From the IMG/VR virus record IMGVR_UViG_3300021959_005230, positions 1-54,341 of that record: DNA of 54,341 nt; one strand, written 5' to 3'. The stretch is from a virus. The notes beneath the pieces are model-generated. The model was not told where the DNA came from and made no database searches. It was given only the letters and a program-made list of their open reading frames with translations. Position numbers and translations under genes: made by a program. Positions 26,358 through 33,995 of this stretch are shown in pieces (positions within the stretch are counted from its first letter, which is position 1; the number at the start of each line of letters is the position of its first letter).

Positions 26358-26386
26358 ATTATACACGATATAGTTGGAAAAGTCAA
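26358..26386 (-). promoter_or_regulatory. sigma70-like early promoter of primase operon, leaderless geometry
   Basis: TTGACT (26381-26386), 17-nt spacer, TATAAT (26358-26363) on the minus strand. The -10 ends 6 nt before the primase ATG, so +1 should be at or next to the start codon. Confidence 0.8.
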
Positions 26387-27196
26387 TTAGTTTCTTAGTT
26401 GTACTAAAGAAATATTTCCAGCAGTTGGTTCGCTTAATACTCTGATGTAATTTGCATTTACCTGGAAAGTTTTATGATATATTGTTGAGTTTGCTGTTAA
26501 GGAAACATTACTCTCTACATTAAACCAGTCAGTGCTATTATTAGCAGTATCAGGTGTATTTTCTACACAACTTGCTTGTATCGAAAAGTTTCCTGTATAG
26601 GCATTTGGATGTACTGCTATGCTATGTAAACAGGATGTAAAGTTTCTTGCTTGATTACCTTTTAATGCTGATGTAACAAATACATTTCCTTCATCGCCGT
26701 TATTAGTATTTGTAACTTGTATAAATGTACTTACATTTGCTGTTTGAGTATCTACTGGTGTTTGTTTAGTTTGATCTAATATTTGTATATCAAATTTAAT
26801 GTTATTATTTTGATCTGCAAATACAGGAAGCTCTTGCCCTTCTGCTGTTTCTCTACTAATAAAAATCTGATATAAACCTTCTGATAGTGTAGTTAAATCA
26901 CCTTCAGCCATAGCAAGTTTTACTTGTCCTACACTTCCTGTATGTTCTAAAACTCTAGTAAAAATTCTTTTACCTGTTAAAGGATGTATCAATGTACCTC
27001 TAAGTACATCATTGCCTACATTTTGTAGTTTCCTGTCTTTATTTCGTATATTAAAGATTATCTCATTAGATAATCCTTTATGTGCTGTTAGTTTTTTATT
27101 ATTCATAGGTCTGTTATCCACATAGAAACCGTCCGAGCCAATCACTAGATCGATTACCTCGTCGTATAAAAATAATTTGTGATCTCCGTAACTCAT
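26387..27196 (-). CDS. Conserved T4-like marine phage virion protein
   Basis: A 269-residue protein, MSYGDHKLFLYDEVIDLVIG, then GFYVDNRPMNNKKLTAHKGL and NEIIFNIRNKDRKLQN. Two beta-sandwich-like halves are suggested by alternating hydrophobic residues; the C-terminal half is Asn/Thr-rich. I recognise it as a conserved structural protein of cyanophages. A late box at 27221-27228 controls it, so it is a late gene embedded between early genes. Copy and location in the virion are unknown. Confidence 0.78.
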   Translation of the reverse strand: MSYGDHKLFLYDEVIDLVIGSDGFYVDNRPMNNKKLTAHKGLSNEIIFNIRNKDRKLQNVGNDVLRGTLIHPLTGKRIFTRVLEHTGSVGQVKLAMAEGDLTTLSEGLYQIFISRETAEGQELPVFADQNNNIKFDIQILDQTKQTPVDTQTANVSTFIQVTNTNNGDEGNVFVTSALKGNQARNFTSCLHSIAVHPNAYTGNFSIQASCVENTPDTANNSTDWFNVESNVSLTANSTIYHKTFQVNANYIRVLSEPTAGNISLVQLRN

Positions 27197-27220
27197 AAGT
27201 TTTAACTCTTTATATTGTAG

Positions 27221-27228
27221 TATTTATC
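27221..27228 (-). promoter_or_regulatory. T4-type late promoter box
   Basis: GATAAATA on the minus strand, 24 nt before the ATG at 27196. It sits back to back with the plus-strand box at 27238-27245. Confidence 0.75.
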
Positions 27229-27237
27229 TTAATGGAA

Positions 27238-27245
27238 CATAAATA
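27238..27245 (+). promoter_or_regulatory. Late promoter box on the plus strand, leaderless geometry
   Basis: CATAAATA on the plus strand, then ACATT and the GTG at 27251: the same 5-nt spacing as at the minus-strand leaderless genes. Confidence 0.55.
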
Positions 27246-27250
27246 ACATT

Positions 27251-27631
27251 GTGGAGAAAGATAAACTAATAGAACAAGCAGAAGAGCGTTACCCATTCCT
27301 TACAGGCATTACTTATGCAGGCAATGAATATGTAGGTATTGTTGTGAATCATGACAATGCAATATGTACTTTTTATGATATAAGTAAGATGCCTTCATTA
27401 GAAATTAAAAAGAGATTTTTAGACTTTGGTGACATGTGGTGGTGGGAAAGTAACAGACAACTACCTATAGATATTTTTCTTAATCACGAAATGAAGGAAT
27501 TCATTCCTTTCCTATCTACATTTGTAATGAAAGATGTAGAAGTTTTATTTGGACCAATGACCTCGTTACAGAATTTAATTACAAAAAGAATTAAAAGACG
27601 CGGTGTTCAACTAGTTCGTAAAACAGACTAA
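27251..27631 (+). CDS. Conserved T4-like marine phage protein on the opposite strand
   Basis: A 126-residue protein starting at GTG 27251 (MEKDKLIEQAEERYPFLTGI). The stretch DMWWWESNRQLPIDIFL and the basic C-terminus (TKRIKRRGVQLVRKTD) match a conserved hypothetical of cyanomyoviruses, by recall. No catalytic motif. It is one of only two plus-strand genes and ends 1 nt before the convergent gene at 27632. No ribosome binding site is present, consistent with leaderless expression from the box 5 nt upstream. Confidence 0.78.
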   Translation: MEKDKLIEQAEERYPFLTGITYAGNEYVGIVVNHDNAICTFYDISKMPSLEIKKRFLDFGDMWWWESNRQLPIDIFLNHEMKEFIPFLSTFVMKDVEVLFGPMTSLQNLITKRIKRRGVQLVRKTD

Positions 27632-28198
27632 CTACTCACAAATATTATTAAGTTGCACTATAATTGCTAATGCATACCCATAACTGTGGCTCTTTTTAAA
27701 GAAATAACTGTTATCATTAGGTTTGACCCAAACATCAGCCTCTATCTCTTCCCAAGTTTTACCTACTAAGTGCCTTTTACCTGGTCTTATTATTGCAAGT
27801 ATCATTGCCAATTGTTCCAGGCTTGTGGGTAAATGTTGATTTACAATATCATAGTGGTTACTGATATGAAATAATTTCTCAACAACTTCTTTATGTTCAA
27901 ACAATTCCCACATAGGTTCTGTTGCTACAAGTTTATCAAGATGTGTCTCATCAACTATGCCTTCATATATATGGTTGTTTAAAAAGTCTACTTTAAACCA
28001 ACCATCTTGTTCTGCTTGTTTATGTTCTATTGTACTATATCCTTGTAAAGGAAACTTAGGAACATTTTGAAAGTAGACACCAGTATTGTGTTTTGTAAAG
28101 TTACCATCCTTTTCAATACTTGCAGGTGTATGCCTAACTAACTTTAAAAAGTCAGTTCTGTCTGCCATATCGATATCTACATCAAAATCAAACTTCAT
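27632..28198 (-). CDS. Conserved T4-like marine phage protein, unknown function
   Basis: A 188-residue protein, MKFDFDVDIDMADRTDFLKL, then PASIEKDGNFTKHNTGVYFQ and LATEPMWELFEHKEVVEKLF. It resembles a conserved cyanophage hypothetical; the DFDVDIDMADR start with the later HNTGVYFQ is a good family mark. No known fold is recognised. Last gene of the long early operon; its ATG overlaps the stop of the MazG-like gene. Converges with the plus-strand gene 1 nt away. Confidence 0.78.
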   Translation of the reverse strand: MKFDFDVDIDMADRTDFLKLVRHTPASIEKDGNFTKHNTGVYFQNVPKFPLQGYSTIEHKQAEQDGWFKVDFLNNHIYEGIVDETHLDKLVATEPMWELFEHKEVVEKLFHISNHYDIVNQHLPTSLEQLAMILAIIRPGKRHLVGKTWEEIEADVWVKPNDNSYFFKKSHSYGYALAIIVQLNNICE

Positions 28199-28439
28199 TT
28201 ATTAACGAGCTCCATTTTTTTAATTTTTCTCTTTTAACTTTCATACGTTTTACTATTTGATTATTAGTAACAATACCTTGTTCTTTGAGTAATTCGACCA
28301 TACACATTAAGTCGCCTATCTCATCTTGTAAATTTTCATAATCAACTTGCTCGTTGAACCTCAGCATTTTACTACATGCCTGTGATACTTCAGCACATTC
28401 TTCCATTGTAATAACTAATAATTCTTCTCGTCTATTCAT
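28188..28439 (-). CDS. MazG-like nucleotide pyrophosphohydrolase (short form)
   Basis: An 83-residue protein with the MazG helical metal-binding pattern EECAEVSQACSK, then DEIGDLMCMVELL (ExxE...ExxD). This family hydrolyses nucleoside triphosphates to monophosphates; in phages it is proposed to alter the nucleotide or (p)ppGpp pool. The start codon overlaps the stop of a second MazG-like gene, giving a tandem pair with little identity outside the motif. Confidence 0.8.
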   Translation of the reverse strand: MNRREELLVITMEECAEVSQACSKMLRFNEQVDYENLQDEIGDLMCMVELLKEQGIVTNNQIVKRMKVKREKLKKWSSLINEV

Positions 28440-28729
28440 TATTCTTCCTTAACAAATATTCCATCTACCATCTTGCCTTTGCGATCTTTTATATCCTCAT
28501 AAGCAACACCTAAACATTCTTCTAATGTTGTGCCTTCTCTTTCAGCAATGTTAATAAGAATAACTAGACAATCTCCAATGTCGTCTTTTACATCTTCTCC
28601 TTTACATACACTATCTGAAAGTTCTCCAACTTCTTGTATAAGTTTTAGTACTTGGTCCTTACTTGTTGCTCCATCAATTAGGTTCCTGTCATGGTGCCAT
28701 TGTGATGTTTTTTCAATTAACTCTTTCAT
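28439..28729 (-). CDS. MazG-like nucleotide pyrophosphohydrolase
   Basis: A 96-residue protein. QEVGELSDSVCKG and KDDIGDCLVILINI form the ExxE...ExxD motif of MazG-like NTP pyrophosphatases. The start is the ATG at 28729 (MKELIEKTSQWHHDRNL), overlapping the TGA of the preceding gene; a longer in-frame start 18 nt upstream lies inside that gene. Same presumed role as the neighbouring short form; the two may form a heteromer, which is inference. Confidence 0.85.
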   Translation of the reverse strand: MKELIEKTSQWHHDRNLIDGATSKDQVLKLIQEVGELSDSVCKGEDVKDDIGDCLVILINIAEREGTTLEECLGVAYEDIKDRKGKMVDGIFVKEE

Positions 28730-29430
28730 ATTCCTGCTACCTCGCATGTTGTTTTAATTTCTTCTACTTCTTCTCTATTATGCCCAAACTGTTTCATCCA
28801 AAATGTTGTATCTATAACATGTTGGATCATTTTAACTTGTTCATCATTAAACCTTGTAAGCAATTCACCGCCTGTTTCGCTCAAATATAATACCCAGGGA
28901 CTTACTTTAGCACTTCTGATATCATGTACTGCTCTAGCAGGAGTTACTATTTTAAAATAATCTTGCCAATCATTGTCTGACTCTTCTGCCCACTTGTTTA
29001 GATATATTATAGTACGCTCTAGTGCTTTTAAGCCAGGTTCCTTTCTTACATAAGTTAGCAAAAACTCATCATACATTTTGTCTTTGCTCCAATCTGCAAG
29101 TTTCTTACCTTCTTTAATTAACCATTCTGCAAATTTCTCTGGAGACATATATTCGTTTACAATACAACTTCTACCAAACTTTGTAAATCCTTCATAGTAT
29201 TGGCTCTTTATAAAGTCTTCCATACTTTTAGGTTTACTTGCCTGTGTATTAAGTTCATAAAACATCTGAAATACTCTGTAACCTAGTCTTATATGAGTTA
29301 ATTCTTTATCGGCCCAACGTCTTTTCTTAACACACATATGAGCACTAAGAGTTCTTTCACTCATAAAACTTTTTTCACACCATTTACAAGTGTTACTTTC
29401 CAAAGATGTCTTTGATGGTTTTGTCATCAT
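28726..29430 (-). CDS. C2H2-type zinc-finger conserved phage protein
   Basis: A 234-residue protein. Near the N-terminus CKWCEKSFMSERTLSAHMC gives a CxxC...H-type zinc-finger half like the C2H2 finger. It is followed by a long mixed domain (RLGYRVFQMFYELNTQAS, EFLLTYVRKEPGLKALERTI). I recognise it as conserved in T4-like cyanophages next to replication genes. It overlaps the gp62-like gene by 38 nt. A DNA- or RNA-binding regulatory role is plausible from the finger only. Confidence 0.75.
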   Translation of the reverse strand: MMTKPSKTSLESNTCKWCEKSFMSERTLSAHMCVKKRRWADKELTHIRLGYRVFQMFYELNTQASKPKSMEDFIKSQYYEGFTKFGRSCIVNEYMSPEKFAEWLIKEGKKLADWSKDKMYDEFLLTYVRKEPGLKALERTIIYLNKWAEESDNDWQDYFKIVTPARAVHDIRSAKVSPWVLYLSETGGELLTRFNDEQVKMIQHVIDTTFWMKQFGHNREEVEEIKTTCEVAGI

Positions 29431-29860
29431 ACCCGTGTGCTTTTGCTAATTCTTTTAATTCTTCTTTACTATTAATATCTATAAGGTTGTTTATATCTTC
29501 TGCCTTCATATGTGGAAATATCTCATATATAAAATCAAATATCTTACTTTTTTTCTTCCTGCTGTTAGGCGGTTTTACATAAGGATGAAACTGTATAGAG
29601 CCTACACCACATGTACTTAAAAGCAACCATTGTAGTTCTGGATGTTTACTAACTTCCATAAACTGATAGTTTACACATTCATTTGTCATAAAAATATAAT
29701 CTGCGGCATGTTTACCTTGTACACTACTGCAATATCGCATCATCATCCAGGCACTAAAAGCCTTTTTACCTTCATGTGATAAGTTATTATAAAAGTTTCT
29801 ATCCTTTTTGTCAATCGCCGCCATTATATCTTTTAATGGTATTTGTGGTTTTTTAGCCAT
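29393..29860 (-). CDS. Probable clamp-loader small subunit, gp62-like
   Basis: A 155-residue protein. The core (KAFSAWMMMRYCSSVQGKHA, then NECVNYQFMEVSKHPELQWL) follows the pattern of marine T4-like gp62 proteins, small clamp-loader subunits that hold gp44 in the complex loading the gp45 sliding clamp. Similarity to T4 gp62 itself is faint, so the call rests on the pattern and operon context. gp44 and gp45 are not in the window. TAATG-coupled to the apt gene. A perfect sigma70-like promoter lies inside its 5-prime part. Confidence 0.55.
   Translation of the reverse strand: MAKKPQIPLKDIMAAIDKKDRNFYNNLSHEGKKAFSAWMMMRYCSSVQGKHAADYIFMTNECVNYQFMEVSKHPELQWLLLSTCGVGSIQFHPYVKPPNSRKKKSKIFDFIYEIFPHMKAEDINNLIDINSKEELKELAKAHGYDDKTIKDIFGK
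29786..29814 (-). promoter_or_regulatory. Candidate internal sigma70-like promoter
   Basis: TTGACA (29809-29814), 17-nt spacer, TATAAT (29786-29791) on the minus strand, 12 of 12 consensus bases, within the coding region of the gp62-like gene. It could boost the zinc-finger and MazG genes. Lying in coding DNA it may be chance. Confidence 0.5.
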
Positions 29861-30399
29861 TACTCGCCTTCAAATTCAATTAATGCTTCAACATTAAATC
29901 CTGCTTTCTTTATTATAGCACTTCCACCTAAATCGGGCAAGTCTATTACAGCCAAAACTAGTATATTTTCTTTAGGTACTTTCCAGCATTGTGCTATTAA
30001 ACTTGCTAATGCCTTTGCTGTTCCGCCTGTAGCAATTAAATCGTCTACAATAACAATTTTATCATTAGATTTGATATCTGAGTTTCGTTGTATGTGTAAT
30101 TCTGCTTCTCCATACTCTAATTTATAATTTCGCTGATAAGTTTTATTAGGTAACTTGCCAGGCTTTCTTGCTAATATTAAAGGCAATTCCATATCTCTTG
30201 CTATGGGAGATCCAAATATAAACCCTCTGCTTTCTATTGCAACAATTTTAGTAGCATTAAAGGACATACATGTACTACTTAAACTTATTAATGCTTTGTT
30301 GAACGCTTCTGGGCGTTCTAACATACTTGTGATGTCCCTAAACTGTATTCCTTCTATAGGAAAGTCAGGTACTGTTCTTATAGTATCTTTTAAATCCAT
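29860..30399 (-). CDS. apt: Adenine phosphoribosyltransferase
   Basis: Converts adenine and PRPP to AMP and pyrophosphate (purine salvage, cytosol). A 179-residue protein, normal family length. The PRPP-binding motif VIVDDLIATGGTA, the ESRGFIFGSPIA block and the N-terminal DFPIEGIQFRDIT are all typical. The true start is the ATG at 30399, inside the last codons of metK; an upstream TTG is not needed. Directly downstream of metK, so it may recycle adenine released from S-adenosylmethionine by-products; that link is inference. Confidence 0.93.
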   Translation of the reverse strand: MDLKDTIRTVPDFPIEGIQFRDITSMLERPEAFNKALISLSSTCMSFNATKIVAIESRGFIFGSPIARDMELPLILARKPGKLPNKTYQRNYKLEYGEAELHIQRNSDIKSNDKIVIVDDLIATGGTAKALASLIAQCWKVPKENILVLAVIDLPDLGGSAIIKKAGFNVEALIEFEGE

Positions 30400-31484
30400 A
30401 AATCTTTTTGCTCCCAAGGTAAATCTTCTTTACCAAAATGTCCGTAATTAGTTGTCCTAGTTAAATCCAAACTAAATAAATTAAATTTATCTATAATACC
30501 TTTAGGTGTTAAGTCTACTTTACTTATAATATCTTCTGTAATATCTTGTCTTACTACACCGTCAGCATATACATAAACACTAGTTGGCTCTTTTACACCA
30601 ATTGCATAACTTAATTGTATAGTACAATTTTCTGCTTTGCCACTAGCAACTACATTCTTTGCTAAGTATCTTGCCATATAGGCGGCACTTCTATCTACTT
30701 TAGTACAATCCTTGCCACTAAATGCTCCGCCACCGTGTGGTGCATAACCGCCATAAGTATCTACAATAATTTTTCTTCCTGTGAGTCCACTGTCTCCATC
30801 AGGGCCTCCAATAACAAATCTGCCTGTAGGATTAATATGCCATACTGTTTTTAATAAATTAACTTTATCTTTTACAACAGGAAGTATAATATCCATTACA
30901 CGTTCTCTAACTTCCTCTATACTAAGTTCGTCACTATGTTGAGTACTGCATACCACCGTCTTAATTTCAATAGGCTTTCCAACACTATCATAACTAAATG
31001 TAACTTGTGATTTACTATCTGGACCTAACCAATCAGCACCATTTTCTCTTGCTGTTTGTAAGGCCTTGAGTATTTCATGGCTGTAATAAATTGCACTAGG
31101 CATATAATTAGGTGTCTCATCACAGGCATAACCGAACATTATACCTTGATCTCCTGCACCAAAGTCATCAGTACCCATAGCAATATCTGGAGATTGCCCA
31201 TGTAGTTCGTTATAAACTTTTAGTTTCTCCCAGTGAAAGCCATCTTGTTCGTATCCTAAATCTCTAACTATTGCCCTCACTAACTTTTCAATATAAACTT
31301 TATCAAACTTGTTGCTTTTATATTCTCCTGCAAGTGTAACCATATTAGTTGTTACTAATGTTTCAACTGCCGCTCTGTGATTATCTTTTCCGTCTAATAG
31401 ATATGTTGCTACTGCATCTGATATTCTATCTGCTATTTTATCTGGGTGCCCACTACTGACACTTTCACTTGTAAATTCGTACAT
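30390..31484 (-). CDS. metK: S-adenosylmethionine synthetase
   Basis: Makes S-adenosylmethionine from methionine and ATP. A 364-residue protein, slightly shorter than E. coli MetK (384). Present are SSGHPDKIADRISDA (N-terminal ATP/methionine motif), GAGDQGIMFGYA (the P-loop-like GAGDQG), GGPDGDSGLTGRKIIVDTYG and the GGGAFSGKDCTKVDRSAAYM signature, so it looks intact. Overlaps apt by 10 nt. Phage-encoded MetK is uncommon; it would supply methyl donor for phage DNA or protein methylation or replace a host activity. Confidence 0.95.
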   Translation of the reverse strand: MYEFTSESVSSGHPDKIADRISDAVATYLLDGKDNHRAAVETLVTTNMVTLAGEYKSNKFDKVYIEKLVRAIVRDLGYEQDGFHWEKLKVYNELHGQSPDIAMGTDDFGAGDQGIMFGYACDETPNYMPSAIYYSHEILKALQTARENGADWLGPDSKSQVTFSYDSVGKPIEIKTVVCSTQHSDELSIEEVRERVMDIILPVVKDKVNLLKTVWHINPTGRFVIGGPDGDSGLTGRKIIVDTYGGYAPHGGGAFSGKDCTKVDRSAAYMARYLAKNVVASGKAENCTIQLSYAIGVKEPTSVYVYADGVVRQDITEDIISKVDLTPKGIIDKFNLFSLDLTRTTNYGHFGKEDLPWEQKDLWI

Positions 31485-31496
31485 ATTTTGTTTTCC

Positions 31497-31751
31497 TTAT
31501 CTTAATTTGTTTTCCATTATGTCTTCCCATGTAGAATATTCAATCCTATCAAATGATCCTTCAGGGAAGGCTGGTGGTACCCATTGCACCGACCTTTCTC
31601 TTTTATACACTTTTTGTAACCATACTCTGTTTCCAGATAATAATATTACAGGTTTCCAAGCAAACCATTTAATCCAAGGTGTGTATTCCGCCTCAGTAGG
31701 ATTCTTCAAATGTGGATACCTAGCATAAGCAGGATGATTATAATTCTCCAT
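31497..31751 (-). CDS. Conserved small phage protein, Trp-rich
   Basis: An 84-residue protein rich in Trp, Tyr and Pro: YTPWIKWFAWKPVILLSGNR, then VWLQKVYKRERSVQW. It resembles a conserved short protein of T4-like cyanophages with the same W-x-KWFAW pattern. No catalytic motif or membrane segment. Its ATG overlaps the stop of the kinase-nucleotidyltransferase gene. Confidence 0.7.
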   Translation of the reverse strand: MENYNHPAYARYPHLKNPTEAEYTPWIKWFAWKPVILLSGNRVWLQKVYKRERSVQWVPPAFPEGSFDRIEYSTWEDIMENKLR

Positions 31752-32532
31752 CCTTTCTCATTTGTTCTCTGATTTTGGTTGCACTTATTTTTTGTGTTTC
31801 CTCATCTAAAACTTCTTCTTCAATTTTATAACCAACACCTCTGCCATATGTAATATTCATAATATTTGGAACACTATAAACTCTAAACTTACCGCCAAAT
31901 TCAGCCAGTTCTAATTCTACATTTTTGCAAATATCATCTACTTGCCATGGATTGTCTTCAGTTACTGGCATATCTCTAACCATTACTGCAACTTGGCCAT
32001 GTTTTGCCAATGCTCTTTCAAATAACTTTTGATGTCCTTCGTGCCATGGCTGAAATCTTCCTAACATCTGTGTAACAGGATGTTTAGGTTGAAACTCTGA
32101 ATCCTTAATATCAACAGTAAGTAATCTAGCCCATTCTTCTATTGCCTCTTCACTCCACCAATCATCTTCATTTATAACTGCATTTACTAATCCTGTAGGC
32201 TGTTCAAACATCTTATTAGTGTCTTCAAATCTACCTTCCTTTATAGTATTCATCCAGATTACATATTCAGGCATAAACTTTTCTCTAAGTTCATTAGTTG
32301 GACAAACAAAATCTGCAACACCATAACGTTGCTTTGCAACACTTTTACGGACATAATCCTGCATACGATTCATTTGTCGTTCTCTGCCTTCAGGAGAGAA
32401 ATCCCAATCATCAAATTTTTCCCTAATTTCATCAGCATTATACCAATCTGCATTGCCAAGTATTTCTACTAGTCTTTTTGCTAATGTTGTTTTACCTGAT
32501 CCAGGTAATCCGCATATTAAGATTCTTTTCAT
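31738..32532 (-). CDS. Fusion of P-loop kinase and cytidylyltransferase-like domain
   Basis: A 264-residue bifunctional-type protein. The N-terminal half is a P-loop kinase (GLPGSGKTTLAK Walker A; YNADEIREKFDDWDFS resembles the adenylylsulfate kinase substrate motif). The C-terminal half carries GRFQPWHEGHQKLF, the HxGH nucleotidyltransferase motif, and ISATKIR at the end, the ISxTxxR motif, as in NMN adenylyltransferase and glycerol-phosphate cytidylyltransferase. The ATG at 32532 overlaps the upstream TGA. Similar fusions occur in cyanophages and pelagiphages; the substrate is unknown. Confidence 0.75.
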   Translation of the reverse strand: MKRILICGLPGSGKTTLAKRLVEILGNADWYNADEIREKFDDWDFSPEGRERQMNRMQDYVRKSVAKQRYGVADFVCPTNELREKFMPEYVIWMNTIKEGRFEDTNKMFEQPTGLVNAVINEDDWWSEEAIEEWARLLTVDIKDSEFQPKHPVTQMLGRFQPWHEGHQKLFERALAKHGQVAVMVRDMPVTEDNPWQVDDICKNVELELAEFGGKFRVYSVPNIMNITYGRGVGYKIEEEVLDEETQKISATKIREQMRKDGEL

Positions 32533-33290
32533 CTGTTTTCTTTTTCCCATTCAACGTTGTCATCAAATTCTTCCCAGTACATTTTCATATCTTCATCTGT
32601 ATATTTGTCTGAGCTGTCGTGCCACTTTTTATTTAACCAACCCATGTCAGCACCATAACTTTTACCGGTTGAATCATTGTAATCATAATCAGTTTCTAAT
32701 TCTTCCTTGTCATAGTAAACAGTTTCAATTAATTCTGCTAAATTTGTTTCTACCATAGTGTAGCCAAGTTTAAATTCATCAAAGTCTTCTCCGTCTGTTT
32801 CTACAAACCATGCTCCAAAGGTACCTTTCTCTGAACTATGAAAACATATTACTGGCATGTATTCCTCTGTATTTTCTGTAGGCTCTTCCCTATTAAAGTA
32901 TCCACCTTCTCTACTGTATAACAGCATTCCATCTCCTTCATACACTACTTTTTCATAGTCCCAATCATCTGTACCATCTGCTGGAATTTCGTAAACATAA
33001 AATCCGCCATCTGCATAAGCACTATTTAGATGTTCTACATCATCACATTCCCACATATTATATCCATAACCAGGATCTGCTACAGGTGAAGGAGGAGTTT
33101 CAGGATTTAATAATGCATCTTCTGGTTCGTCATCAGATGTCCAACCTTGTGAATCTTCTTCCAATAAGACATCTATAAGTTCACCTTCGTCTAGATCTTG
33201 ATAGTGTTTTATAAATTCTGGATTTGCTTCTCCAAGAACTAACTCACCACCGTATCTGCCGCCTTCTATTCTAAATCTTCTCTTTGCCAT
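32529..33290 (-). CDS. Conserved acidic phage protein, unknown function
   Basis: A 253-residue, very acidic protein (MAKRRFRIEGGRYGGELVLG at the start, many Asp/Glu blocks such as TSDDEPEDALL, DDNVEWEKENR at the end). The GGRYGGEL motif marks a conserved cyanophage hypothetical. No enzyme motif seen. The start is the ATG at 33290; an in-frame TTG three codons earlier overlaps the upstream stop. The acidic character could mimic DNA or serve binding; inference only. Confidence 0.72.
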   Translation of the reverse strand: MAKRRFRIEGGRYGGELVLGEANPEFIKHYQDLDEGELIDVLLEEDSQGWTSDDEPEDALLNPETPPSPVADPGYGYNMWECDDVEHLNSAYADGGFYVYEIPADGTDDWDYEKVVYEGDGMLLYSREGGYFNREEPTENTEEYMPVICFHSSEKGTFGAWFVETDGEDFDEFKLGYTMVETNLAELIETVYYDKEELETDYDYNDSTGKSYGADMGWLNKKWHDSSDKYTDEDMKMYWEEFDDNVEWEKENR

Positions 33291-33292
33291 TT

Positions 33293-33475
33293 TTACCAAC
33301 CTCCGTCAATTGTTTCCATTACTTCATTCATATGACCTAGCAGTTGTGTGATAGGTTCATCGTAGTCACCAATCTCATAGTCAACGTCATCTTGTTCTTT
33401 AAACATTGCCTTTATTTGGTCACCGTACTGAACAACCATTTCAAGTTGTTCTCTCATTTCATTTGATATAGCCAT
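33293..33475 (-). CDS. Small acidic protein, unknown function
   Basis: A 60-residue acidic protein (MAISNEMREQLEMVVQYGDQ, ending MNEVMETIDGGW), helical. Its ATG overlaps the TAA of the membrane protein gene upstream (TAATG), and its own stop lies 2 nt before the next start, so it is a tightly coupled cistron. Not recognised. Confidence 0.65.
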   Translation of the reverse strand: MAISNEMREQLEMVVQYGDQIKAMFKEQDDVDYEIGDYDEPITQLLGHMNEVMETIDGGW

Positions 33476-33891
33476 TATGCTTCCTTGTTAGGATTCCACA
33501 TAACTAAATTTTTAGTTTTAAGCCTGTTAGCAACTATATTGTACCTGGATTGCTCTGCTTTCCATTCTTTAAGCCATTTATGACCGTCTCTTTCTGCATC
33601 TATAAAGATTGCATTAGTAAATGCTAATGGCAATAGTACTGCAACATGTATAATAATACTTGCAAGTGTGCTATATCCAAATATACCTAAGTAGTTTGCG
33701 GCTAAGAAGCCAAAGAACACACTCCATACAGTAAACAGTACTAACATAAAGTATGTCTGTAGACTTGGGTCTGGTATATATTTTAATGGATTGTATCTGA
33801 CATCCATCACTCGTCTCCAGCCATTTACGAGACTCATTACAGTCCTTCTAAATAGACTTGGCTTTTGCATTAGTGGTTGTATTTTACTCAT
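33475..33891 (-). CDS. Membrane protein with two predicted transmembrane segments
   Basis: A 138-residue protein. The N-terminus is basic (SLFRRTVMSLVNGWRRVMDV), followed by YNPLKYIPDPSLQTYFM. Two hydrophobic segments follow (residues about 50-72, LVLFTVWSVFFGFLAANYLG; and about 77-100, STLASIIIHVAVLLPLAF), and the C-terminus is charged. No signal peptide. Possible roles include superinfection exclusion or host-envelope modification, but the sequence names none. Preceded by TAGGAGAAAAA as a good ribosome binding site. Confidence 0.75.
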   Translation of the reverse strand: MSKIQPLMQKPSLFRRTVMSLVNGWRRVMDVRYNPLKYIPDPSLQTYFMLVLFTVWSVFFGFLAANYLGIFGYSTLASIIIHVAVLLPLAFTNAIFIDAERDGHKWLKEWKAEQSRYNIVANRLKTKNLVMWNPNKEA

Positions 33892-33899
33892 TTTTTCTC

Positions 33900-33995
33900 C
33901 TATTTTAAGTGGTTCCTAAAGAACTCTTTTATAACATGTCCACCTACTGATGCCCATGTTACTACAATTAAACTCCAAATTAACAAATCTAGCAT
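33900..33995 (-). CDS. Very small single-span membrane protein (31 residues)
   Basis: ATG at 33995, stop at 33900-33902: MLDLLIWSLIVVTWASVGGH followed by VIKEFFRNHLK. One hydrophobic helix with a basic C-terminus. The ATG overlaps the TAA of the upstream gene (TAATG), and the stop lies within the ribosome binding region of the next membrane protein gene, a strong sign that it is a coupled cistron. Too short for routine gene calling. Function unknown; small membrane proteins of phages often inhibit host or competing phage processes. Confidence 0.65.
   Translation of the reverse strand: MLDLLIWSLIVVTWASVGGHVIKEFFRNHLK

Noticed and set aside
27238-27245. CATAAATA as a conventional late promoter with a leader
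   Set aside because: It ends 5 nt before the GTG; a normal leader with a ribosome site is impossible, so only the leaderless reading is kept.
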